From the NCBI GenBank assembly GCA_017559505.1, contig JAFYSF010000036.1:1-64000 (forward strand): DNA of 64,000 nt, in the 5' to 3' direction. The DNA is from Paludibacteraceae bacterium. GTDB lineage: Bacteria; Bacteroidota; Bacteroidia; Bacteroidales; Paludibacteraceae. This document shows, piece by piece, positions 17,499 through 26,514 of the stretch. The notes beneath the pieces were generated by a model. The model ran no database searches, was not told where the DNA came from, and worked only from the letters and a program-made list of their open reading frames with translations. The translations under genes were made by a program, and so were the position numbers. The first letter of the stretch is position 1. Each line of letters starts with the position of its first letter.

Positions 17499-17507
17499 TA
17501 GTAAAAA

Positions 17508-17538
17508 TTTCAACTTTCAAATTTCAACTTTCAAATTT
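17508..17538 (+). repeat. TTTCAAC/TTTCAAA heptamer array
   Basis: Four 7-mers in the leader of the GH57 gene, ending nine bases before the ATG at 17547. Confidence 0.8.
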
Positions 17539-17546
17539 AATATATT

Positions 17547-18836
17547 ATGAAAACAATAAATCTCTGTTTCCGTGTTCATCAAAGATATAATCTTAAACGT
17601 TATCGTTTCTTTGAAATAGGCAATGACCATTACTATTACGACGACTATGCAAATGAGTCGGCTATGGCAGCTGCAGTAGAACAATCGTATCTCGAAGCAA
17701 ACCGTATGTTGCTCGATATGATTAAGAGTTCTAATGGTCGTTTCCGTGTATCGTTCTCTATTTCTGGTCTTGCACTTGAACAATTCCAACAATATGCCCC
17801 AGAGGTGATTGAAAGCTTCCAAGAATTGGCAAAAACAGGTAGCGTAGAGTTCTTGGCTACTCCTTATGGTCACTCATTGGCAGCTCTTTATAACGACGAC
17901 GAATTCGAATTGCAAGTGAAAATGCAAGCCGACAAAATCCAAGAGTTGTTTGGCAAACGTCCAACCGTGTTTGCTAACTCAGGATTGTTGTTTAGCGACG
18001 AAATTGCCGACAAAGTCTATCGTATGGGCTATAAAACCATCATGATTGAAGATGCAAAACACGTGATGGGCTGGAAGAGTGCACACTATGTATATTCAAG
18101 CATTGCTAATCCTAAAGCAAAATTGCTCGTGCGCGATAGCAAATTGAGCGATGATATCAACTATCGTTTCTCGCAATGGGGTTGGTGCGAATATCCGCTT
18201 ACAGCCGAAAAATTCATCAATTGGGTGAACGCATCGCCAGCCGAAGAAGAGGTGTTTAATATCTTCTTGGGTTATGAAGCTATTGGACAATTGAATAGTC
18301 GCGAATCTGGTATCTTCGAATTCTTCAAAGCATTGCCTTATCACGCAATCGAAAAAGGTATCACATTCTCAACTCCAAGCAAGACAGTCGAAACATTCAA
18401 GCCTGTAGATTCACTTTCTGCTCTCTATCCAATGTCGTGGACCGACGAAGAAAAAGATATCAGCGCATGGTGTGGTAACGACCTTCAAAACGAGGCCTTG
18501 ACTAAATTGTATAACTTGGCAGAACGTGTGCATCTTTGCTCTGACCCATTGTTGAAACTCGATTGGCAACGTTTGCAAGACACAGCACACTTCTTCTTTA
18601 TGACTACAAAACACTACTCAAATGGTGTAGTTTTGGCGCAAAATATCCCTTACGAATCGCCATACGAAGCCTTCATGAACTATATGAATGTGCTTAGCGA
18701 CTTCATTGAACGTGTCAATGCTCAATATCCAACAAGCATCGAAAATGAGGAATTAAATGCTCTTTTGAAGACAATTTATAACCAAGGACAAGAGATCGAA
18801 GAGCTAAAATCTAAGCTTAAGAAAACTAAAAAATAA
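17547..18836 (+). CDS. Glycoside hydrolase family 57 (alpha-amylase-like)
   Basis: 429 residues. It begins INLCFRVHQRYNLKRYRFFE and has the GH57 hallmarks FSISGLALEQ, EFLATPYGHSL and NIFLGYEAIGQ, followed by GIFEFFKALP and TPSKTVE. GH57 enzymes are retaining alpha-amylases or branching enzymes. Together with the two genes before it, this gives a cytoplasmic glycogen turnover set. The C-terminus ends in a Lys-rich coiled-coil-like helix. A terminator follows. Confidence 0.9.
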   Translation: MKTINLCFRVHQRYNLKRYRFFEIGNDHYYYDDYANESAMAAAVEQSYLEANRMLLDMIKSSNGRFRVSFSISGLALEQFQQYAPEVIESFQELAKTGSVEFLATPYGHSLAALYNDDEFELQVKMQADKIQELFGKRPTVFANSGLLFSDEIADKVYRMGYKTIMIEDAKHVMGWKSAHYVYSSIANPKAKLLVRDSKLSDDINYRFSQWGWCEYPLTAEKFINWVNASPAEEEVFNIFLGYEAIGQLNSRESGIFEFFKALPYHAIEKGITFSTPSKTVETFKPVDSLSALYPMSWTDEEKDISAWCGNDLQNEALTKLYNLAERVHLCSDPLLKLDWQRLQDTAHFFFMTTKHYSNGVVLAQNIPYESPYEAFMNYMNVLSDFIERVNAQYPTSIENEELNALLKTIYNQGQEIEELKSKLKKTKK

Positions 18837-18870
18837 GTCAATTTTGCATTGAAAAATGTTGAAATCGCGA

Positions 18871-18901
18871 AAAATCGCCTCTAAATTAGGGGCGATTTTT
18901 G
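18871..18901 (+). terminator. Rho-independent terminator after the glycogen cluster
   Basis: Stem AAAATCGCC / GGCGATTTT with an internal CTCTAAATTAGG loop and trailing T residues. Confidence 0.8.
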
Positions 18902-19036
18902 TGTAATATATGGTGGGTTTGGTGCTTGTTTTTGTGAAATATTGATTGGGCTCATAATGATATTAAAATTTAAGTAGTTGATAATTAGATTTAAAATAAC
19001 GAAATAGAAAATATTTTGAAAAAATGCAGTTTTTTG

Positions 19037-19067
19037 TTTGTTAATTTGCAAAAAAGTTGTACCTTTG
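19037..19067 (+). promoter_or_regulatory. Promoter of the SRP RNA/tRNA unit
   Basis: TTTG at 19037-19040, 19 bases, then TACCTTTG at 19060-19067: a full match to the Bacteroidota consensus, about seven bases before the RNA start. Confidence 0.75.
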
Positions 19068-19071
19068 CATT

Positions 19072-19168
19072 CGGTAAGTCCTACACGACCAGCTCCCTTT
19101 GAACTCCCCCAGGACTTGACCGTAGCAAGGGTAGGAGGTTGTAGCGGTGCGATGTAGGTAGCTTACCT
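19072..19168 (+). ncRNA. ffs: Signal recognition particle RNA (small bacterial 4.5S type)
   Basis: About 97 bases closed by a terminal stem (GGTAAG at 19073 with CTTACC at 19162). The helix-8 region reads GAACTCCCCCAGGA...GTAGCAAGGGTA, aligning with the E. coli CAGG...AGCA asymmetric loop that binds Ffh. The 3' side GGTGCGATGTAGGTAGC matches the GTGCCGGGATGTAGCTGGC part of 4.5S RNA. The apical loop reads ACTTGACCGT and does not spell GGAA. No RNase P or tmRNA features fit. Confidence 0.8.
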
Positions 19169-19183
19169 TTTTAATATAAATTT

Positions 19184-19257
19184 GCCTCTTTAGCTCAGTT
19201 GGCCAGAGCACGTGATTTGTAATCTCGGGGTCGTTGGTTCGAATCCGACAAGAGGCT
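19184..19257 (+). tRNA. tRNA-Thr(TGT)
   Basis: Acceptor GCCTCTT / AAGAGGC, D arm GCTCAGTTGGCCAGAGC, anticodon loop TTTGTAA (anticodon TGT, reading ACA), T arm GTTGG-TTCGAAT-CCGAC. The CCA is not encoded. One T-T mismatch lies in the anticodon stem. Confidence 0.95.
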
Positions 19258-19319
19258 CAAAAAGGAAGAGTGATAAACTGCGTAGGTTTATCATTATTTT
19301 TGAAAATAAAATATACTTT

Positions 19320-19393
19320 GCCTCTTTAGCTCAGTTGGCCAGAGCACGTGATTTGTAATCTCGGGGTCGTTGGTTCGAATCCGACAAGAGGCT
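19320..19393 (+). tRNA. tRNA-Thr(TGT), second copy
   Basis: Identical in sequence to the copy at 19184-19257. The 3' flanks are also related: each copy is followed by a GAGTGATA...TATCA hairpin, so the tRNA and its trailer were duplicated as one unit. Confidence 0.95.
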
Positions 19394-19395
19394 CG

Positions 19396-19436
19396 AAAAA
19401 GAGTGATAGACTGAAAAGTTTATCACTCTTTTTTTT
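19396..19436 (+). terminator. Terminator of the SRP RNA/tRNA unit
   Basis: Stem AAGAGTGATA-ACT / AGT-TATCACTCTT with a short GAAA-type loop and eight or more T residues. Confidence 0.85.
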
Positions 19437-19971
19437 GTTGTGTTAAATTGCATAATGGGACTTTTGTTTATTGACTATTGACATGTGGGCGGTAGTGAAT
19501 TTTTTTGCAAAGTTACAACATCTGTGAGTGGTGCTGACTGTTTCTGATTGTTTAAGTCAGAAATGACTGTTTAATTTTCAGAGGGGTTAGGAGGATTGGA
19601 TTTTTTTATGTCTGAATACACACTCTCATTGTGTACTACCCTCAAGCAACCCTCAAGCAACCTGCAAGCAAGAAAACCTACATTTTGAATACCCTCTCAC
19701 AGTGGGTATTTTTGCCCAAAAATTTGGAGTTTTTGTCTGAAGATTGACAAGATTGTCAACTTTGACAAGATTGACACGGGCTATTTTTGTGTCAAAGTGA
19801 GCAGAAATCGACAATAGTATTATTATAAAAAAACGCGTACATTATTAATAATATTTATATATAATGTGTATATATATTTTCTTATATATATTTCTTCCTT
19901 TGAATCTCAAAGATTGACACTTTCTAAGGCGTGTCAAAGTTGTCAATCTTGTCAAAGTTGTCAAAGTTCGC
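19437..19971. other. Gene-free spacer rich in repeats
   Basis: Contains a dispersed CAAGCAACC element (19637-19680) and then inverted GTCAA-type repeats. The block near 19741-19780 (AGATTGACAAGATTGTCAAC and on) is complementary to the block near 19925-19970 (GTGTCAAAGTTGTCAATCTT and on). The segment between them is very AT-rich and contains ACGCGT. I see no ORF with coding character. The long inverted repeat could form a large hairpin. Confidence 0.6.
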
Positions 19972-20157
19972 CTATTCATCGATTCTAAATAGTCCTATGA
20001 CTAATGCAAGATGACGGATTTCGTTTTTTGCGATTCGGATAGGTGTGTGGTTGGCAAACATATAGGGTATGATATGGATTAGATAGTTGGTGTAACCGAC
20101 TCGACGAGGGTATTCCTCTTTTGCTAAAAATGAGTCAATCGGGCGAGATTTCTGCAA
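19972..20157 (-). CDS. Possible small protein, 61 residues
   Basis: The frame has plausible codon use and reads as a credible protein (EEYPRRVGYTNYLIHIIPYM, then FANHTPIRIAKNEIRHLALV). It lies apart from other genes, so it is not a shadow of a longer ORF. I do not recognise the family. Its stop coincides with the right edge of the inverted GTCAA repeat, which could be its downstream structure. It may be a real small gene or the remnant of a larger one. Confidence 0.35.
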   Translation of the reverse strand: MQKSRPIDSFLAKEEYPRRVGYTNYLIHIIPYMFANHTPIRIAKNEIRHLALVIGLFRIDE

Positions 20158-20180
20158 GATATTGATAGTTAAATTTCACT

Positions 20181-20212
20181 ATTGCAGATGTGAGATTTTT
20201 TTTGTATCTTTG
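20181..20212 (+). promoter_or_regulatory. Promoter of the GH13 lipoprotein gene
   Basis: TATCTTTG at 20205-20212 with ATTG 20 bases upstream (20181-20184). Confidence 0.55.
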
Positions 20213-20302
20213 CATTGTATTATGGACAATAGCGAATGGTTTTGTTGTTCTGCTGTTTAGGTATCTAAAAAGGTAAATAAATAATAATAAAATTCTATAA
20301 AA

Positions 20303-22669
20303 ATGAAAAAATTTATTCTTTCGGTTGTGGCAGCTGTGATGTTGTTTGGCTGTTGCAAAGCTCCTGAGGTTGGTTATCAACCTGATAAATCGGTGTGTGT
20401 GGGTCCTAACTCGCTCACGTTGGTGAATGTTGGTCCTACTAAAGTGTTGACTCGTGATTTTGTTGTTGATCCTTCGCGTGTTGATTCTGTTACGTCGGAA
20501 GACCCTGCGCTTGCTGTGGCATTGAGTGAAGATAAACTTGCGCTTGATTTTTATTGTGGCGAAGAGATGCATCCGATGACTACTATCAAGCTTTGGGTGG
20601 ATGGTGTGGCTTATGCGGTGCCTGTGCGCAAAAGCGATAAATTCAACTATACTTTTACTTACAACCCTAATGGTCGCAAGATTGGTCGTATCCAAATTGC
20701 TGGTCAAATGAACAACTGGGTGCCTGCGTTGACTCCTGATTTGACTTTGAACGAAGAGGGATTGTATGAGGTTACGATGTTGCTCAGTCCGGGTACTTAT
20801 CTCTATCAATTGCTTATCGATGGCGATCAAAATCATGATGATACTAACCCTAATAAAGTGGATAATGGTTTTGGTAAGTTCAACTCTATCATGCAAGTGA
20901 ATGGTAATGAGGATAAATTCCCTAAATTGTTGACTGACGAATTGGGTTGTGGTCGTTTCATGGTGAAAGCTGAAGCTACTGAACGCGTATGGGCTTATTG
21001 GAACAATGTGGCTCTTGATGAGCGTTTTGTTACTTTTGCTGATGGTAAAATCACAGTGAAAGTGCCTGCCGAAGCTGCTGCATGTGCTAAATCGGTGATT
21101 CGTGTGTGGGCTTCTAACGAATTTGGTATTTCTAACGAAATCCTTGTGCCTCTCTACAATGGTAAAATCGTTACAGATGCGGCTGAGCTTGACCGTAGCG
21201 ACAAATATGCACAAATCATTTATTTCATGCTTGTTGACCGTTTCCGCGATGGCAACCCTGACAACAACCGTCCGATGAATCGTCCTGACGTGCATCCACG
21301 TGCTGACTATCATGGTGGCGACTTGGCTGGTATCAAACAAGTGATTGACGATGAGTATTTCAATAAATTGGGGGCTAACACATTGTGGCTCTCTCCGCTC
21401 AACCAAAACCCATTTGAGCCTTATGGCTACAATGCTTTGGCTGATACTAAATTTGCTGGTTATCACGGCTATTGGCCAATCTCTTCATCGCAAGTAGATT
21501 GCCGTTTCGGTACTAACGACGAATTGAAAGAACTCGTGGCTGACGCTCACGAACACGAAATCAATATTTTGCTTGACTATGTGGCTAACCACGTGCATCA
21601 AGACCATCCATTGTTCAAACGCAATCCTGAGTATGCAACTCCGCTCTATTTGCCTGATGGCCGTATGAATACAGAGTTGTGGGACGAACACCGTTTGACA
21701 ACTTGGTTTGATGTATTCATGCCTACACTCGACATGGGTAACCCTGAGGTTGTTGACATTATGGTTGACTCGGCTGTGTATTGGTTGAAAGAGTTTGGCG
21801 TAGATGGTTTCCGTCACGATGCTTGTAAACACGTGAACGAAGAATACTGGCGTGAATTGACACACCGTATGAAACTTACTCGTCCAGAGGGCAACTTCTA
21901 TCAAATTGGTGAATCGTATGGCTCGCCTGAACTTATTGCAAGTTATGTGAATAGCGGTATGCTTGATGGTCAATTTGACTTCAACGTGTTCGACGAAGCT
22001 ACATCGGCATTCAATGGTGTGAGTGGTGGTACTATGACACGCCTCAGCAACGTGCTTAATTCAAGTCTCAAAGTGTATGGCGCGCACAACTTGATGGGTT
22101 ATGTGTCGGGTAATCACGACAAACCACGTTTCATGGCATTGGCATCGGGCGACATCAAAGTGGGCGAAGATGCTAAAGCTGCAGGTTGGACTCGTACTGT
22201 GGGTATCACTGACTCGGTAGCTTACGACAAATTGGCTCTTCTTCACGCATTTAACCTTACAATTCCGGGTGTGCCTGTTATCTACTATGGCGACGAAATT
22301 GGTATGACAGGCGGTAATGACCCTGACTGCCGTCGTATGATGCGTTTCGGCGATTGGAACAATCGCGAAGAGGCTTTGTTCGAGAAAGTGGCTGCATTGA
22401 ATCACCTTCGTCGTGGCAATATGGCTCTTGTATATGGCGACTATATCCAACTCCATGTGGCAGAGCAAACATTGGCATACGCACGTAAATATTTCGATAA
22501 GAGTGTAGTGGTGTGCATCAACAACAGCACAGAGCCTCAAACATTCGAACTTGACATCACTGCTCTTGGAGCTACTAATTATAAAGCATTGTTTGGCAAC
22601 AATTGCACAATAAAAGGCAATACTCTTGCAGTAGAATTGCCAGCCCTCACAGCAGAGGTACTTTATTAA
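20303..22669 (+). CDS. GH13 alpha-amylase lipoprotein (SusG/neopullulanase-like)
   Basis: 788 residues. MKKFILSVVAAVMLFGCC is a lipoprotein signal. An N-terminal beta domain is followed by a CBM48-like module (IGRIQIAGQMNNWVPALTPD, about residues 125-200) and then the GH13 barrel. Barrel motifs are IIYFMLVDRFRDG, LDYVANH, the nucleophile Asp in VDGFRHDACKH, the acid/base Glu in QIGESYGS, and MGYVSGNHDKPR with the stabilising Asp. The product should hydrolyse starch-like glucans in the envelope. It stands alone rather than in a susCD locus in this window. Confidence 0.93.
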   Translation: MKKFILSVVAAVMLFGCCKAPEVGYQPDKSVCVGPNSLTLVNVGPTKVLTRDFVVDPSRVDSVTSEDPALAVALSEDKLALDFYCGEEMHPMTTIKLWVDGVAYAVPVRKSDKFNYTFTYNPNGRKIGRIQIAGQMNNWVPALTPDLTLNEEGLYEVTMLLSPGTYLYQLLIDGDQNHDDTNPNKVDNGFGKFNSIMQVNGNEDKFPKLLTDELGCGRFMVKAEATERVWAYWNNVALDERFVTFADGKITVKVPAEAAACAKSVIRVWASNEFGISNEILVPLYNGKIVTDAAELDRSDKYAQIIYFMLVDRFRDGNPDNNRPMNRPDVHPRADYHGGDLAGIKQVIDDEYFNKLGANTLWLSPLNQNPFEPYGYNALADTKFAGYHGYWPISSSQVDCRFGTNDELKELVADAHEHEINILLDYVANHVHQDHPLFKRNPEYATPLYLPDGRMNTELWDEHRLTTWFDVFMPTLDMGNPEVVDIMVDSAVYWLKEFGVDGFRHDACKHVNEEYWRELTHRMKLTRPEGNFYQIGESYGSPELIASYVNSGMLDGQFDFNVFDEATSAFNGVSGGTMTRLSNVLNSSLKVYGAHNLMGYVSGNHDKPRFMALASGDIKVGEDAKAAGWTRTVGITDSVAYDKLALLHAFNLTIPGVPVIYYGDEIGMTGGNDPDCRRMMRFGDWNNREEALFEKVAALNHLRRGNMALVYGDYIQLHVAEQTLAYARKYFDKSVVVCINNSTEPQTFELDITALGATNYKALFGNNCTIKGNTLAVELPALTAEVLY

Positions 22670-22671
22670 TT

Positions 22672-22768
22672 TAAAAGTTGAAAGTTGAGAGTTGAAAGTT
22701 GCCATGCGGGATTAACTTTCAACGTTCAATTTAATAACTTTCACATTTCAACTTTCACATTTCAACTT
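22672..22768. repeat. Heptamer-armed hairpin element, copy A
   Basis: Left arm GTTGAAA/GTTGAGA units, a short core GTTGCCATGCGGGATTAACT, and a right arm of TTTCACA/TTTCAAC units complementary to the left. A second element with the core GTTGCCATTCGGTATT is at 34642-34714. Between the GH13 and ABC-F genes; the right arm is the ABC-F leader. Confidence 0.7.
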
Positions 22769-22776
22769 CAAATATA

Positions 22777-24411
22777 ATGATTTCAGCAGATGCATTGACC
22801 GTCGAATTTGGCGGAACAACATTATTTAAAGATATATCGTTTATTATCAACGAAAACGACCGTATTGCCTTGATGGGTAAGAACGGGGCGGGTAAGTCTA
22901 CTTTGTTGAAGATACTTGCTGGTGTGCGCGAGGCTACACGAGGCAAGGTGTCGGCTCCAGAGGGTACGATTATTGCGTATCTTCCTCAGCACTTGATGGT
23001 GAAGGACGATAAAACCGTATTCGAAGAGGCAGCGACTGCATTCTCTGAAATCAACAGTATGGAGGCTCGTATCAACGAGATAAACAAAGAATTGGAAACA
23101 CGCACCGACTATGAGAGCGATGAATATATGGCTCTGATAGAGGAGGTGAGTGCACTCAGCGAGCGATTCTATAGCATTGAAGAGGTGAACTACGATGCTG
23201 ATATTGAGAAGACTTTGCTCGGTCTTGGATTTGAGCGTGAGGACTTCACTCGTAAGACTTCTGACTTCAGTGGCGGTTGGCGTATGCGTATAGAGTTAGC
23301 TAAAATGCTGTTGCGCAAACCTGATTTGATTCTCCTCGACGAGCCTACTAACCACCTCGATATCGAGTCTATCCAATGGTTAGAACAATGGCTTGTAAAT
23401 CAAGGTAAGGCAGTGGTGGTGATTTCGCACGATAAGGCTTTTGTGGATAATATCACTAATCGTACTATCGAGGTAACGATGGGTCGTATCTATGATTATA
23501 AGGCAACATATTCGCACTATTTGCAGTTGAGAGAGGAGCGTCGTCAGCAACAACAACGTCAGTATGAAGACCAACAGAAGATGATTGCTGAAACTAAGGA
23601 GTTTATCGAACGCTTCAAAGGTACATACTCAAAAACACTTCAGGTGCAGAGCCGTGTGAAGATGCTTGAAAAACTTGAGATTATTGAGGTTGATGAGATT
23701 GATACATCGTCGTTGAGATTGAAATTCCCACCAGCACCACGCAGTGGTAACTATCCTGTGGCTGCGCACAATGTGGGTAAGGCGTATGGCGAACATCGTG
23801 TTTTCGCAGGGGCTAATTTTACTATCGAACGTGGCGAGAAGGTGGCTTTTGTGGGTAAGAATGGCGAGGGTAAATCGACAATGGTGAAGTGTATCATGCA
23901 AGAGATTGAGCATGAAGGCGAACTGTTGTTAGGCCATAATGTCAGAGTTGGTTATTTTGCTCAAGACGAAGCGGCAGGATTGGATGAGGAATTGACCGTA
24001 TTCCAAACTATTGACGAGATTGCAGAAGGCGATATTCGCACGCAAATACGTAATATCCTCGGTGCGTTTATGTTCAATAAAGAGGACTCGGAGAAGAAGG
24101 TGAAAGTACTTTCGGGTGGTGAACGTCAACGACTTGCGATGATTAAGCTTTTGTTGCAACCACTCAATTTCTTGATTCTCGACGAGCCTACTAACCACCT
24201 TGATATTAAGACTAAGGATGTGTTGAAACAAGCCCTACAGAATTTTGATGGTACGCTTATTGTGGTGTCGCACGATAGAGATTTCCTCGATGGTTTGGTG
24301 ACAAAAGTATATGAATTTGGAGGTGGTAAAGTGACAGAACACCTCGAAGATATTTATGGTTTCTTGCGTAAAAAGAATATGGAAAACCTCCGTGAGATAG
24401 AACGTAAATAG
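22777..24411 (+). CDS. ABC-F family ATPase
   Basis: 544 residues with two ABC domains and no membrane segments. Walker A motifs are GKNGAGKST and GKNGEGKST, the signatures FSGGWRMR and LSGGERQR, and both Walker B regions end LLDEPTNHLD / ILDEPTNHLD. The inter-domain linker (about residues 240-310) is Gln/Arg-rich and helical. ABC-F proteins act on the ribosome E site; which subtype (EttA-, Uup- or YdiF-like) this is cannot be decided by eye. It starts directly after a heptamer arm. Confidence 0.93.
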   Translation: MISADALTVEFGGTTLFKDISFIINENDRIALMGKNGAGKSTLLKILAGVREATRGKVSAPEGTIIAYLPQHLMVKDDKTVFEEAATAFSEINSMEARINEINKELETRTDYESDEYMALIEEVSALSERFYSIEEVNYDADIEKTLLGLGFEREDFTRKTSDFSGGWRMRIELAKMLLRKPDLILLDEPTNHLDIESIQWLEQWLVNQGKAVVVISHDKAFVDNITNRTIEVTMGRIYDYKATYSHYLQLREERRQQQQRQYEDQQKMIAETKEFIERFKGTYSKTLQVQSRVKMLEKLEIIEVDEIDTSSLRLKFPPAPRSGNYPVAAHNVGKAYGEHRVFAGANFTIERGEKVAFVGKNGEGKSTMVKCIMQEIEHEGELLLGHNVRVGYFAQDEAAGLDEELTVFQTIDEIAEGDIRTQIRNILGAFMFNKEDSEKKVKVLSGGERQRLAMIKLLLQPLNFLILDEPTNHLDIKTKDVLKQALQNFDGTLIVVSHDRDFLDGLVTKVYEFGGGKVTEHLEDIYGFLRKKNMENLREIERK

Positions 24412-24466
24412 GGAGTAGGGAGCAAGGAGTAGGGAATAGGGAGTAGTGAGTAAAAGGAGTAAGGGT
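24412..24466 (+). repeat. GGGAGTA heptamer array
   Basis: About seven units of GGGAGTA, GGGAGCA, AGGAGTA, GGGAATA, GGGAGTA, GTGAGTA type start at the ABC-F stop codon. This G-rich family differs in sequence from the CAAC families but has the same unit length. Confidence 0.85.
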
Positions 24467-24499
24467 TTAATTGTGAATTAAGCATTGTGAATTGATAAA

Positions 24500-24763
24500 A
24501 TGGGAATGTTTGGTTGTTTGTTTATGATGTTTTTGATACCAGCGTTGTTTGTTTTGGCGTTGGTGTTGAATGTTGTGTTTCGTGTGTTGGGTATTTTTGT
24601 GCCTAAATCGCGAAAGGCACAACCGCAATATGATTACGATGAATCGGAAAATCCGATAGAAGAGGAGATTAAAGAGGAGATAAATGAACGCCGTCAGCGT
24701 GGTGATAAAATTATATCAGATGACGAAGGTGAGTATGTCGATTTTGAAGAAATCAAGGATTAG
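24500..24763 (+). CDS. DUF4834 family small membrane protein
   Basis: 87 residues: one N-terminal hydrophobic segment (residues 3-33) followed by an acidic cytoplasmic tail ending in EGEYVDFEEIKD. The layout and tail match the small DUF4834 family of Bacteroidota. Function unknown. It lies between heptamer arrays on both sides; the downstream ACAGATT array starts at its stop codon. Confidence 0.75.
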   Translation: MGMFGCLFMMFLIPALFVLALVLNVVFRVLGIFVPKSRKAQPQYDYDESENPIEEEIKEEINERRQRGDKIISDDEGEYVDFEEIKD

Positions 24764-24764
24764 A

Positions 24765-24813
24765 GTACAGATTACAGATTACAGATAACAGATAATAGAT
24801 TAAAGATAACAGA
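24765..24813 (+). repeat. ACAGATT/ACAGATA heptamer array
   Basis: Six or seven 7-mers (ACAGATT, ACAGATT, ACAGATA, ACAGATA, ATAGATT, AAAGATA) fill the whole spacer between the DUF4834 stop and the thioredoxin ATG. Confidence 0.9.
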
Positions 24814-24814
24814 T

Positions 24815-25267
24815 ATGAAACAAAGAATTTTAACTTTATTTTTTGCAGTGTTAATGGCATTTGCAGTGTCGGCTCAAACTACAGGTGCAGAGCAAACTAC
24901 TACTGCGAAAGTTACTCACCTTACAAAAGCTGAATTCTTGGCAAAGGTGATGAACTATGAGAAAAACCCTCAAGAGTGGATTTATCTCGGCGATAAGCCT
25001 TGTTTGATAGACTTCTATGCTTCGTGGTGTGGTCCATGTAGGCGTTTGGCTCCTGTGTTGGATGAATTGGCGCAAGAGTATGCTGGCGAAATTTATATTT
25101 ATAAGATAGACACAGAAAAAGAGCGTGAATTGGCTGCTGTGTTTGGTGTTCGCTCGATACCTACATTGTTGTTTTGTCCAATGGTCGGAAAACCGCAAAT
25201 AGCACAAGGTGCATTGCCAAAAGAGCAACTAAAAGAAGCAATTGATAAAGTATTATTGAATAAATAA
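24815..25267 (+). CDS. Exported thioredoxin-fold protein
   Basis: 150 residues. Signal peptide MKQRILTLFFAVLMAFAVSA, then a thioredoxin domain with the redox motif WCGPC (in DFYASWCGPCRRLAPVL) and the cis-proline region SIPTLLF. Probably a periplasmic thiol-disulfide oxidoreductase. The spacer before it consists of heptamers only, so the array is its entire leader. The SGNH gene follows six bases later. Confidence 0.9.
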   Translation: MKQRILTLFFAVLMAFAVSAQTTGAEQTTTAKVTHLTKAEFLAKVMNYEKNPQEWIYLGDKPCLIDFYASWCGPCRRLAPVLDELAQEYAGEIYIYKIDTEKERELAAVFGVRSIPTLLFCPMVGKPQIAQGALPKEQLKEAIDKVLLNK

Positions 25268-25273
25268 GATGTT

Positions 25274-26389
25274 ATGAAAAAAACATTTCTTTTAATATTG
25301 AGCATTGTATATTGCGCATTGTGCATTGATATGAAAGCTCAAGAGAAAAAAGAGCCATCTTTGCGTTATGTAGATGCATTGGAGTTTAGAATGATAAACA
25401 AAGGTTTCTTTGATACAGAAACTCCTTATTCTCGTTTGCCTAAGTATTTGCAAGACTCGATTCGACCAGACCTTTGGGATCGTGGGCTATGTAGTGCTGG
25501 TGTGGCAATTCGTTTTGCTACAGATTCTAAACATGTAGGTGTGCGCTATCGTTTGCTTAAGAATTTCCACATGTATCACATGGCTGATACTGGAACTAAG
25601 GGTGCTGACCTTTATATACGTAATGAGAAAGGTAAATGGGAGTATGTAAATACTTGTCGCCCAATGGTGAAAGATAAAGAAACAAAAGAGTGTGAAAAGG
25701 TGTTTGTTGATAATTTTGACGGCACGATGCACGAATTTATAATCTATTTACCATTGTATGATGGTGTGACAGAGATGTTTGTTGCAGTGGATAGTGCGGC
25801 AACATTGATTCAACCACAAGTGGATAGCCCTCGTAAAGACAAACGTATCGTGATGTACGGAACAAGTGTGCTTCAAGGTGGTTGCGCTACTCGCACAGGT
25901 ATGGCAGGTACAAATATCATTCAACGTGATTTAGATTGCGAAGTTATTAATCTCGGTTTCAGCGGTGAGGGCAAGATGGATATGTGCATTGCTCGTGCTA
26001 TGGCTCAAATCCCTAACGTAGCATGCTATGTGCTTGATCCTGTGCCTAATTGCACAGAGGGTATGTGTGATACTTTGACATACGCTTTTGTTAGCGAATT
26101 GCGTCGTTTGCGTCCAGAAGTGCCAATTGTGATGGTAGAAGGGCACACTTATACATACGCAAAATATGATACTTTCTTCAAAGATTATCTTCCTAAAAAG
26201 AATGAGGCGTGGTTGCGTAACTATAAGAAACTCAAGAAGGATGGTATGAAACAACTTTACTACGTGACTACCGAAGGGTTGTTTGGTTATGACAACGAAG
26301 GCACTGTAGATGGTATTCATTACACCGACTTAGGTTATCGCTACTATGCACAGAAATTAGAAAAGGTGTTGAAACGTTTTGTTAAGTAA
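25274..26389 (+). CDS. Exported SGNH/GDSL hydrolase with GxDLY N-terminal domain
   Basis: 371 residues. The signal peptide MKKTFLLILSIVYCALCIDM contains GCATTGT-derived CALCI; cleavage is probably after KAQ. The N-terminal domain (residues 25-180) contains KGADLYIRNE, the GxDLY family feature. The C-terminal SGNH domain has YGTSVLQGG (Ser block), GFSGEG, DPVPNCT and DGIHYTDLGY (catalytic Asp-His). It is likely a carbohydrate or lipid esterase of the envelope. Co-transcribed with the thioredoxin gene. Confidence 0.88.
   Translation: MKKTFLLILSIVYCALCIDMKAQEKKEPSLRYVDALEFRMINKGFFDTETPYSRLPKYLQDSIRPDLWDRGLCSAGVAIRFATDSKHVGVRYRLLKNFHMYHMADTGTKGADLYIRNEKGKWEYVNTCRPMVKDKETKECEKVFVDNFDGTMHEFIIYLPLYDGVTEMFVAVDSAATLIQPQVDSPRKDKRIVMYGTSVLQGGCATRTGMAGTNIIQRDLDCEVINLGFSGEGKMDMCIARAMAQIPNVACYVLDPVPNCTEGMCDTLTYAFVSELRRLRPEVPIVMVEGHTYTYAKYDTFFKDYLPKKNEAWLRNYKKLKKDGMKQLYYVTTEGLFGYDNEGTVDGIHYTDLGYRYYAQKLEKVLKRFVK
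25307..25328 (+). repeat. GCATTGT-type heptamers in a signal peptide
   Basis: Units ATTGAGC, ATTGTAT, ATTGCGC, ATTGTGC: a degenerate array encoding LSIVYCALCI, in frame. Confidence 0.75.
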
Positions 26390-26394
26390 TATAA

Positions 26395-26436
26395 AAATAG
26401 ATGTTCAGCTGTTGGTTGAGCATCTATTTTTTTTAT
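26395..26436 (+). terminator. Rho-independent terminator after the SGNH gene
   Basis: Stem AAATAGATG-TTCA / TTGA-GCATCTATTT with eight following T residues. Confidence 0.85.
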
Positions 26437-26514
26437 AGGAATTAAACTTTGGTATATAGTTTGTGTCTAAAAAAGAACAAACAAATCTATTATTAATTCT
26501 AAAATTTATTTACT

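Noticed and set aside
20135-21466. 443-codon minus-strand ORF opposite the GH13 gene
   Set aside because: It is His/Thr/Ile-rich with no recognisable domain and lies antisense to a well-supported amylase; it arises from codon bias on the other strand.
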